Below the pieces are notes generated by a model that saw only the letters and a program-made list of their open reading frames with translations, was not told the DNA's origin and searched no databases. DNA of 64,000 nt from Datura wrightii (taxonomy: Eukaryota > Streptophyta > Magnoliopsida > Solanales > Solanaceae), in NCBI GenBank assembly GCA_035772735.1, contig JASDFA010000016.1, positions 172,489,001 to 172,553,000 on the forward strand. The letters run 5' to 3'. Position numbers and translations under genes: made by a program. Below, one piece after another: positions 55,690 through 64,000 of this stretch (position 1 is its first letter; each line of letters starts with the position of its first letter).

Positions 55690-57202
55690 TGATCTTGGGC
55701 AAAATGGCATGCCCAAAGGATATTTTGCAACTTAGTTTTGTCTTGTTTAGCTACTTATTTATATACATTCTCATTTAATTTTATGAAAATATGAATATAT
55801 ATACTAACCAACATGATTAGTTCTTGTTTTTGTAGGTTTAAAATGAATTTGAGGAACTAATCCATGAGTTGGTGAAGTGGAGGCATGGAATCGGAAGTAA
55901 AATGCGAACGTCGGCAAGATGGACACGCGAAACAGCCCACCTGCGCGTTGGCAACGTGCCACAGTAGGCAGGCTGCACGACCAGTGGCGTGCCACGGCCA
56001 CTAGCGCGCTGCACAAGCAGCGTGACACACTGCCAACGCGGCAGGGGGCTGCTTGGCGACTGTTTTGTGTTTCCAGTGTGCATGCGCGATCCCTCCGTGT
56101 CACGGAGGTAAATTGGCGTGTTCACCTCCGTGACACGGAGCTATTCCATGCCGGGCATAATTTTGTACACCTCTCATTTTCTAAAAATAGGTCCCTTAGC
56201 TCCTAAAAACATTTTGGTCACGTAATATTTCTGAAAAACTACCAACGAGTGAAGGGAGAAGTGGGAGAACTCACCTAGAGTTCTTAAATTTCATCTTCTC
56301 TTCTACCAATTATTTTAAGTATGTTACTTTAATTATGTTTTCTTGTAATTATACGAACATGAGTGGCTAGAACCCTTCCTCTAGGGTTTAAGCCACAAGG
56401 TATGATTGTGACTATATGAATTTGTTTTGGTTTTAAGTTATTAATTGTTATTTTGTCTTACGTTCTTAATTATGGTTATTTTTATGATTGATCACCATGA
56501 AAACACACACATTACACCTAGGTAAAAGCTTGAGAAAGTAAACCTAGGAAAGAACAAAGAATGTAGGGAGCAAGTTTGTATCTTACGATATAATTCGCGG
56601 TTAGGATAAGAAATTATACTTAATTTCCCTTGCTTGGTTACTAAAACGGGATGAGCTAGACACCATCCTAGAGTTATCACATCACCACTCGTAGAAGTAG
56701 TTTTGAAGCTAATTTGAGTTAAATGATTAGAGGTACGAAAGTCCCTAATCAAGAGCATAAACCCCGTAAACCACATTCCCATAATTGAATTGCCCACGAA
56801 CTAGAATGTCGAATCCTCGCTCAATGATGTAGTTGTGAGGCTAGTTTGTCGTGTTTAGAGGCTCGAAAGACCATGAACATGCAATTGTAATTATGTGAGA
56901 CGATAATTGATAATTCCATACTTAAACCATTACATAGCGTAGTATTGCATGATTATCTGGCCTTAGGTCTAGTTGCACCTTGAATGACTTCAGAGTATTT
57001 CTGTGACCACCCCAAGACTTAATTAAACTTTATTGAAAACTTCTATATCAACACTTGCGAAAGTTAATATCACACTTAAACTTGATAATTAGCTAGATTG
57101 GTCCAGTCCATATGGGTTCGACATTCGGCTCTTAAAAAGGTCCACTGTATTACTTGTATGACCACGTACACTTGAGTGTGCGCTTGGGCGCAGTCGTCAA
57201 CA
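55690..57202 (+). repeat. Element H LTR 1
   Basis: It starts TGATCTTGGGCAAAATGG and ends CAGTCGTCAACA. It has the same length as LTR 2, but the two differ at many positions, so the array is not very young. The TATA region near 56180 reads CTAAAAATAG and looks mutated. Confidence 0.9.
56093..56140. repeat. Perfect 17-base inverted repeat in H U3
   Basis: Arms CTCCGTGTCACGGAGGT (56093-56109) and ACCTCCGTGACACGGAG (56124-56140) are exact complements with a 14-base loop. Each arm is itself nearly palindromic, so a cruciform or alternative small hairpins are possible. LTR 2 has the same structure at 62156-62203 with changes in the second arm. Confidence 0.93.
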
Positions 57203-57259
57203 AGTTTTTGGCGCCGCAGCTGCGCAGTCTCAACAAAAAATTGGCGCCGTTGCCGGGGA
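57203..57259 (+). other. Element H leader start with two primer-site-like sequences
   Basis: TGGCGCCG at 57209-57216 lies at the normal distance from the LTR but diverges afterwards. A full 18-base tRNA-Asp match, TGGCGCCGTTGCCGGGGA, lies at 57242-57259, 40 bases from the LTR. A duplication of about 33 bases carrying CAACAA explains this. LTR 2 has the same arrangement at 63274 and 63303, with the second copy mutated. Confidence 0.75.
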
Positions 57260-57359
57260 CTCGGCGAAGTTTAGTAAATTTTCCTGTGTTTGTGTGATTT
57301 TTAATTTCCTTAAGTGTTGAGAAACTTGGTCTTAGTCTGACTTATTTTAGGTGACAGGT

Positions 57360-58419
57360 TGTCTTGCCGAGTTGGCTAAGAATAGAGAGCTTGTGGAACC
57401 ATTGCTTGAACCAGAACGTCAGATTCATTTGGAAGGAGAATAGCTCTTGAGAAAAAGCTGAAAAGACTTCAAGAAAAGGTACAACAACAACCACCCGCAG
57501 GACAAGTACAATTGTCACCGAAAGCAATGGCAGCAAGACCAGTTCGCGAAGTGGCAATCCCACAAGCGACGAATGTGAACTCTAGTATCCGTAAATCGGA
57601 ACCTGGAGGGAACTTTGAATTGAAACAGAACATGGTGCAGCTGTTACACTCTAGTGGTCAATTCACTAGGATGGAACATGAGGACGCGCAGCAGCACTTA
57701 CAAATCTTTTTAGAGATTAGTGACACTTTCATCCCCACCGGAGTGTCCATAGATTATGTCCGACTTACCCTCTTCCCATTTTCACTGTTGGGAGAGGCAA
57801 AGATGTGGTTGAATGTTGAACCACCAAACTCCATAACTTCTTGGGATGATTTAGCAAAGAAGTTCTTGATCAGATTCTTTCCTTTAGGCAAGATTGAAAA
57901 ATTGAGGAGTGAAATACTGAGTTTCAAGCAGAGGCCTGATGAGAACTTATATTTGGCTTGGGAGAGATTAAAGTCATTACTGAGAGACTGTCCCCATCAC
58001 CAGCAATCCAATGACGTGCTGGCCCATACCTTTATAGAAAGTCTAGACCCACATACAAAAATTTTGCTAGACTCTGCATCGGGTGGGCAAGCTTTAGAGA
58101 AGACGTATGATGAGTTGTACACGCTGTTGAATAGAATTGCTCAAGGAAATCCAGAATGGCACAGTGAATCATCGAGAGGGGCAGGAAAAGAGCAGGGCTG
58201 GTAAAAGTAGATGGTATGAATGCCTTGGCGGCACAGTTAGCTTCATTCCACCATCAAATTATGACTCAGTTCAATAAATTGAGTATGAACCAACAACAGG
58301 GCCAGGTTAATGCAGTTCAGCAAGCTCTGAGTTGGTGTAAAATTTGTGGGAATAATGGGCACAATGCAGAATCTTGTGGAGCCAATCTAGAATCAGTCAA
58401 TTTTGTTGGGAATGTGTAG
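57360..58419 (+). pseudogene. Element H unit 1 gag, broken
   Basis: The start equivalent to F's ATG is TTG. A one-base deletion near 57432 shifts the frame into a TAG. The main frame resumes at ATG 57527 (MAARPVREVAIPQATN) and runs to 58204 through the capsid blocks FELKQNMVQLLHSSGQFTRM, LFPFSLLGEAKMWLNVEPPN and FLIRFFPLGKIEKLRSEILS. A stop and frame change precede the next piece, 58216-58419, with the intact zinc knuckle CKICGNNGHNAESC. That piece ends at a TAG (58417-58419). Confidence 0.88.
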
Positions 58420-59827
58420 AGGAACACTCAGAATTTTGGAAACAACTACAACAAAAATTGGGAGAGCCACCCAAATTTTTCTTGGGGTGGAAATCAAAAG
58501 CAAAGTTATCAGCAACCTCAACAGTAACAGTATCAGCAGAATAGGCACAATGATGGCCATTTGAGCAGCAACATTGAAGAAACATTGAAGAAAATCATGG
58601 AGACCCAGACTCAATTAGCAGAAAACCAAGCGAGGATGGCATCAGACTTGAAGAATCAACAATTGGCCACCCGCAATCTAGAAAAGCAGATGGGTCAGGT
58701 AGCAGTTGCTCAAAACATGAGATCGTAGGGAGGACTACCAAGTGACACAGATCCTAATCCCCGTCAGGTCAACGCCATCAGTATGAGGAGAGGGCAAACA
58801 ATTAGCTGATGCAGTGCCAAAAGAGAAAAGAAATGAGGTGCAGCCGGAGTTGGTTAGACAAGAGCCATGCAGTGACAAGGGAGAGAATCAGAGTGTTGTG
58901 CAACAAAATGCACAATCATCATTGCATCCAGCACAAAGACCACCACCACCATTCCCTCAGAGATTCAGAAAGAACAAGGAGGAGGAATGCTTAAAATAGT
59001 TCTTTGAGATTTTAAAAGAACTTCACATAAATTTGCCTTTGCTTGATGTTTTGCAGGGAATGCCCAAGTATGCTAAATACTTGAAAGATGTGATGGCTAA
59101 TAAAGTTAGATTGGTGGATGTCCAGACGGTAGCACTGACGGAGGAGTGCTTTCACAGGGTATTGAGCAAGATTCCTAAGAAGCTCAAAGACCCAGGGAGT
59201 TTTACCCTCCCCATACAAATTGGTAGAGCTAAAGTGCTACGAGCCTTATGTGATTTAGGGGCAGTAGTTAATCTAATGCCCCTATATTTATTTAACACCC
59301 TGGGATTGGGAAAATCGAGGCCAACAAGGTTGATGTTGCAGCTGGTGGATAAGTCGCGAGTGGCACCAGATGGAATCATAGAGGACCTTCTCATCAAATT
59401 GGTTAAGTTTATTATACCTGCTGATTTTATTATCTTAGACTTTCACGTCTATGACCAGGTATCCTTAATCTTGGGACGACCATTCTTAGCCAACGGAGGA
59501 GCGATAATTGACTTAAGAGCAGGGACCCTGAAAATGAGGGTCGAGGATGAAGAAGACCTCTTTTGAGTATACCAAGAGATTAACCCACCCACTCACTACA
59601 GAAACATTTGTGAGGTTAGTGTGTTGTCATAGGATAAGTGTGGGGTGGTTGATTCCACAGGTCCACGGCCAAAGGTAATGATAAGTGTTCAGCCCGAGTC
59701 TGATAAAGGGCTTCAGTTTGATAAGAAGTTGGAGGAAGAGAGGTACAGAGTGGAGGTTGTTTCCTCTAAAAATCATAAGTCAAGAAGATGGTTCTCGAAA
59801 GGGAACCCAGGTATGAGGATGTCCTGA
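58420..59827 (+). pseudogene. Element H unit 1 protease region, broken
   Basis: In order: a Q-rich linker with stops, PPPPFPQRFRKNKEEECLK ending at a TAG near 58997, then the main frame 59033-59566. That frame has LLDVLQGMPKYAKYLKDVMA, the protease site RALCDLGAVVNLMPLYLF with the catalytic Asp kept, and VSLILGRPFLANGGAIIDL. It ends at a TGA after EDEEDLF. A last open piece, 59645-59827, ends RRWFSKGNPGMRMS, as in F. Confidence 0.87.
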
Positions 59828-59839
59828 AAAGGATAGTTC

Positions 59840-59888
59840 ACGTCCTGCCGTGACGTAAAATAAGGTGCTGCTTCGGAGGCAACCCAAG
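59840..59888 (+). other. Conserved double stem-loop after the protease stop, element H copy
   Basis: ACGTC-CTGCCGT-GACGT (59840-59856) is followed by CTTCGG-AGGCAA-CCCAAG (59871-59888), which has one C-C mismatch. Loop, order and spacing match F and G. Confidence 0.7.
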
Positions 59889-61735
59889 GGTACCACAGGT
59901 AAAATTTGTGATTGTTGTTTATGTTGAGTTTGGTTATTTTCAACTTGTGTTGTTTTTTGTGAAAAGTTAGGCACAGATGGAGGGGAAGTCTGAGTACCCA
60001 TGGAGGAGGAAGCTAACAAGTATGGAAGAGAAAAAGTGTGGGGTCGAATACCCACTTGTGCAAAAATGAAGAAAACATGTTGTTAGCTAGGCATAAAGGC
60101 CAGGGAGTATTTCTCACCCTTTTGAATTTTTATTAGATGCTTTGGGGACATAGCATGATTCAAGTGTAGGCTGAGGGAAATTTCAAAAATTTTGTGCTTA
60201 ATGATTTTGGTGAATGTAGTGCTAGATACATATTGGAAAAATTTTTGAGCTGAGCATGACTTCACCACCCATTGATTTTTCTTTTCGGTTCTTTTCCGAC
60301 GGGGGGTATTTGAACTGAAGAATAAAAATTTTTCTTTGTCTATATATAGTGTTTTAGTCATAGTTAGGGACTGTTTCCGACAATGGATGGATGATGACCG
60401 TCCTGAGAAAAATTAGTCAATAGGTTTTGGTTTTTGAACCCGTAGCTAATTGATGGCTTGATGTTCTTGTTATGCGCTATACATGATTGTAGGATACAAG
60501 TGTGATTAGTTTTGAAGCATGTAAGATGTGTATAACTTTGTTTGAGATACTTACGCTCTTGAATTTGACTCGATATGATTGAAGCTTAATTCTGAATTCT
60601 TGTGATTAGCTGAGTAAGAGTCTGCTGAATGTGTCTTGAATTGAGCATGTGCTGTGAGAGTAGGTTTTTTGAATATTTCATGCTATTGTGGAATGTCTAG
60701 AACTTACCTGGTGTGTATATAAAATAAAATGAAGGATGTGGACTGTAGGAGATGATTTAGGCATTTCTTTGAATGAACGTAATTTTTATCCCTCAGTTTA
60801 CCTTGAATGTTGAATCCTAGTGAGCTCCATTGAGCCTTAAGCCTATTCTTTGATAGCTACAACATAAGCTTTATCCTTTTTCTTTCATTAGCCTTGAATT
60901 TGATCCAAAACTCCTAAGCTCTTAAGGGAAAAATCCAAAAGAGTGAAGGAGTGAGAAGCATGAAAAAGAAGGAAAAGTAGCAGTTGTAAAAGTTGAAAAA
61001 GGTCAAGGGTGCACTTGTTTGAAAATGCCTGAGTATTGGTAAGGAGTAAGAAATAAATGAATGAAAAAGTTGCTTAAGTACCCCTTACTAATAAGTTGAG
61101 TGTGCTTAAATAAATGAGAACAGGAAGAGAAGATTCGAGAGTGAAAAGAATGAGGAGGAAGTAAGAAAAGAGATGTCCTTAATGAAGGTTGAAGTTATTA
61201 AAAGCGCTTGGGGAAGATAGCCACTGTTATTATCCATAATAGTACCTACATTTCCCTTAGCTTACATTACAACCCATTAAGTCCTACTTGATCTTACGTT
61301 CAAACATCCTTAAATTCGTGGAGTAAAACACTAAGGGCAAGCTTATGGTTCACTACATGATGCATGTGAATTCTTTGAGAGAGCGAGCGTAATTTTATTC
61401 ATATACCCATACATGTTGTGTTTTAAAAACTTGCAAGTAAAAAGGGGTAACTCTCTTGTTGTGAGGGCACATGTTTAATGAGAGATAACATTCATGTCAG
61501 ATTTCTTGATCAGTTGATTTGCATGAGTTTGCTAAGATTGAGAGTCGATTCTTGAGGTCAGGAAGTCTTAACATAGTTGTATATCATTTAATTGATTAAA
61601 TCGTGCATGCTCTATTGTTAACTTGCTATATTAAACAATCATTGTAGAGGTAGCTTGAATTGTCTTGCTAAATTAGTTATGTGTCAGTCTTCATTTACAT
61701 GAGATGTAAAAGGGTTGTTCGAGGACGAACAAGGC
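59889..61735 (+). other. Element H unit 1 3' non-coding region
   Basis: It has no credible gene. It aligns with 35422-37319 of F. The polypurine word recurs at 60034-60043 and, with one change, at 60161-60170. The block GATGGATGATGACCGTC lies near 60385. The extra ORF seen in G is absent. Confidence 0.75.
60285..60299 (+). other. Conserved stem-loop, element H copy
   Basis: TCGG-TTCTTTT-CCGA, followed by CGGGGGG, as in F. Confidence 0.6.
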
Positions 61736-61738
61736 TTT

Positions 61739-61752
61739 AAGTGTGGGGTCGT
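61739..61752 (+). other. Element H polypurine tract before LTR 2
   Basis: AAGTGTGGGGTCGT directly precedes TGATGTTGGG. Confidence 0.75.
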
Positions 61753-63265
61753 TGATGTTGGGAAAAATGGCATGCCCAAGGGATACTTTACAAATTAGTT
61801 TTGTCTTGTTTTAGCTACTTATTTATATACATTCTCCTGTAATTTTATGTAAATGTGAATATATATACTAAATAACATGATTACTTCTTGTTTTTGTAGG
61901 TTTAAAATATATTTGAGGAACTAATCATGAGTTAGTGAGGTGGAGGCATGGAATCGGAAGTAAAACGCGAACGTAGGCAAGGGGGACACGCGAAACAGTC
62001 CACCTGCGCATTGGCAACGTGCCACGGTAGGTAGGCTGGGTGACCAGTGGCGTGCCACGGACGCTAGCGCGCTGCACAAGCAGCATGATACCCTGCCAAT
62101 GCGACAGGGGGCTGCTTGGCGACTGTTTTGTGTTTCCATTGTGCATGCGCGATCCCTCCGTGTCACGGAGGTAAATTGGCGTGTTCACCTCCGTGATATG
62201 GAGCTATTCCATGCCGGGCATAATTTTGTACACCTCTCATTTACTATAAATTGGTCCCTTAGCTCCTAAAAACATTTTGGTCACGTAATATTTCTGAAAA
62301 ACTACCAAGGAGTGAAGGGAGAAGTGGGAGAACTCACCTACGGTTCTTAAATTTCATCTTCTCTTCTACCAATTCTTGTAAGTATGTTACTTTAATTATG
62401 TTTTCTTGTAATTATACGAACATGAGTGGCTAGAACCCTTCCTCTAGGGTTGAAGCCACAAGGTATGATTGTGACTATGTGAATTTGTTTTGGTTTTAAG
62501 TTATTAATTGTTGTTTTGTCTTACGTTCTTCATAATGGTTGTTTTTATGATTGATCAACATGAAAACAGACACGTTACACCTAGGTAAAAGCTTGAGAAA
62601 GTAAACCTAGGAAAGAACAAAGAATGTAGGGAGCAAGTTTGTATCTTACGATATAATTCGCGGTTAGGATAAGAAATTATACCTAATTTTCCTTGCTTGG
62701 TTACTAAAACGGGATGAGCTAGACACCATCCTAGAGTTATCACATCACCACTCGTAGAAGTAGTTTTGAAGCTAATTTGAGTTAAATGATTAGAGGTACG
62801 AAAGTCCCTAATCAAGAGCATAAACCCCGTAAACCACATTCCCATAATTGAATTGCCCACGAACTAGAATGTCGCATCCCCGCTCAACGATGTAGTTGTG
62901 AGACTAGTTTGTCATGTTTAGAGGCTCGAAAGACCATGAACATGCAATTGTAATTATGTGAGACGATAATTGATAATTCCATACTTAAACCATTACAAAG
63001 CGTAGTATCGCATGATTATCTGGCCTTAGCTCTAGTTGCTCCTTGAATGACTTCAGAGTATTTCTGTGACCACCCCAAGACTTAGTTAAACTTTATCACA
63101 AAGTTCTATATCAACCCTTGCGAAAGTTAATATCACACTTAAACTTGATAATTAGCTAGATTGGTCCAGTCCATATGGGTTCGACATCCGGCTCTTAAAA
63201 AGGTCCACTGTATAACTTGTAAGACCACATACACTTGCGTGTGCGCTTGGGCGCAGTCGTCAACA
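61753..63265 (+). repeat. Element H LTR 2 (shared)
   Basis: It is 1513 bases from TGATGTTGGG to GTCGTCAACA. It has a polypurine tract on its left and a leader with primer site on its right, so it is both the 3' LTR of unit 1 and the 5' LTR of unit 2. Confidence 0.9.
62245..62252 (+). promoter_or_regulatory. TATA box in H LTR 2
   Basis: TATAAATT in TTACTATAAATTGG, about 40 bases after the U3 hairpin. Confidence 0.55.
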
Positions 63266-63420
63266 AGTTTTTGGCGCCGCTACTGCGCAGTCTCAACAAG
63301 AAATTGGCTTCGCTGCCAGGGACTCGGCGAAGTTGAGTAAATTTTTCTTTGTTTGTGTGATTTTTAATTTCCTTAAGTGTTGAGAAACTTGGTCTTAGTC
63401 TAACTTATTGCAAGTGACAG

Positions 63421-64000
63421 GTTGTCTTGCCGAGCTGGCTAAGAATAGAGAGCTTGTGGAACCGTTGCTTGAACCAGAACGTCAGATTCATTTGCGAAGG
63501 AGAATAGCTCTTGCGCAAAAGCGGAAAAGACTTCAAGAAAAGGTACAACAACAACCACCCACAGGACAAGCATAATTGTCATCGAAAGCAATGGCAGCCA
63601 GACCAGTTCGCGAAGTGGCAATCCCACAAGCGACGAATGTTAACTCTAGTATCCGTAAACCGGAACCTGGAGGGAACTTTTGATTGAAACAGAACATGGT
63701 GCAGCTGTTACATTCTAGTGGTCAATTCACTGGGATGGCACATGAGGACCCGTAGCAGCACTTATAGAACTTTTTAGAGATTAGTGATACTTTCGTCCCC
63801 ACCGGAGTGTCCACAGATTATGTCCATCTTACCCTCTTCCCATTTTCACTGTTGGGAGAGGCAAAGATGTGATTGAAAGCTGAACCACCAAACTCCATAA
63901 GTTCTTGGGATGATTTGGCGAAGAAGTTCTTGATCAGATTCTTTCCTTCAGGCAAGACTGAAAAATTGAGGAGTGAAATACTGAGTTTCAAGCAGAGGCC
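63421..64000 (+). pseudogene. Element H unit 2 gag, broken, runs off the window
   Basis: It aligns with unit 1 gag from 57360. The start codon position is CTG. The single-base deletion of unit 1 is absent (LRRRIALAQKRKRLQ is readable), but other lesions are present: a stop in the QA linker, a TGA after GGN-F, two TAG around 63753 and 63766, and a TGA near 63871 where the family has Trp. The units therefore decayed independently. Confidence 0.85.

Larger units (their letters stand above)
55690..64000 (+). mobile_element. Element H: Athila-like gag-protease element in tandem (LTR-internal-LTR-internal)
   Basis: Two 1513-base LTRs (55690-57202, 61753-63265) enclose a gag-protease unit. The second LTR is followed directly by another leader and gag, which run to the window edge. 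LTR 2 thus serves both units. No RT or integrase is present in unit 1. H is inserted in the LINE; the five bases before it are CTTAA, but the matching right duplication lies outside the window. Confidence 0.88.

Overview
The window is plant nuclear DNA made almost entirely of nested transposable elements. I see no ordinary single-copy host gene, no tRNA or rRNA gene, and no bacterial-type feature. Reasons for 'plant': chromovirus (Tekay/Del-like Ty3) gag-pol remnants, Athila-type gag/protease ORFs with tRNA-Asp primer sites, a plant L1-type LINE with zf-RVT and RNase H domains, and an ORF resembling the 'putative plant transposon protein' family. A Solanaceae-like eudicot is my best guess, but it is inference only.

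Layout. Element A (1-8508, minus) is a decayed Tekay-like element whose 3' LTR runs off the left edge. A relic host stretch (8509-9555) follows. Element D (9556-51604, minus, Tekay-like) is inserted there with the exact 5-bp duplication CTTAT on both sides. D carries two insertions. Element C (10613-17497, minus, Tekay-like) sits in D's integrase region; its left end and most of D's 3' LTR were deleted. Element F (24323-51402, minus, Athila-like, gag-protease only) sits in D's 5' LTR with duplication GTGAC. F in turn contains element E (24421-33996, minus, Tekay-like, duplication TGGAC) in its 3' LTR and element G (38615-48504, plus, Athila-like, duplication ATTTT) in its gag-protease region. 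After D come host relic sequence (51610-52997), the 3' part of a LINE (52998-55689, minus), and an Athila-like element H (55690 to the right edge, plus). H is arranged LTR-internal-LTR-internal, so it is a tandem array.

How the parts relate. A, C, D and E have the autonomous order gag-PR-RT-RNaseH-IN but are broken by stops, frameshifts and deletions. F, G and H have gag and an Athila-type protease but no RT, RNase H or integrase, so they must have been mobilised by helper elements. F, G and H share conserved non-coding structure: a tRNA-Asp primer site, a double stem-loop just after the protease stop, another stem-loop further downstream, and the motif AAGTGTGGGG at internal sites as well as at the terminal polypurine tract.

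The most interesting object is a roughly 2.6-kb cassette in G (about 42661-45235), absent from F and H at the same place. It holds GC-rich hairpins like those in the LTR promoters, a TATA-like site, a candidate GT-AG intron and an intact 406-aa ORF. Across families, LTR U3 regions carry a GC-rich palindromic island, just upstream of a TATA box where one is visible.
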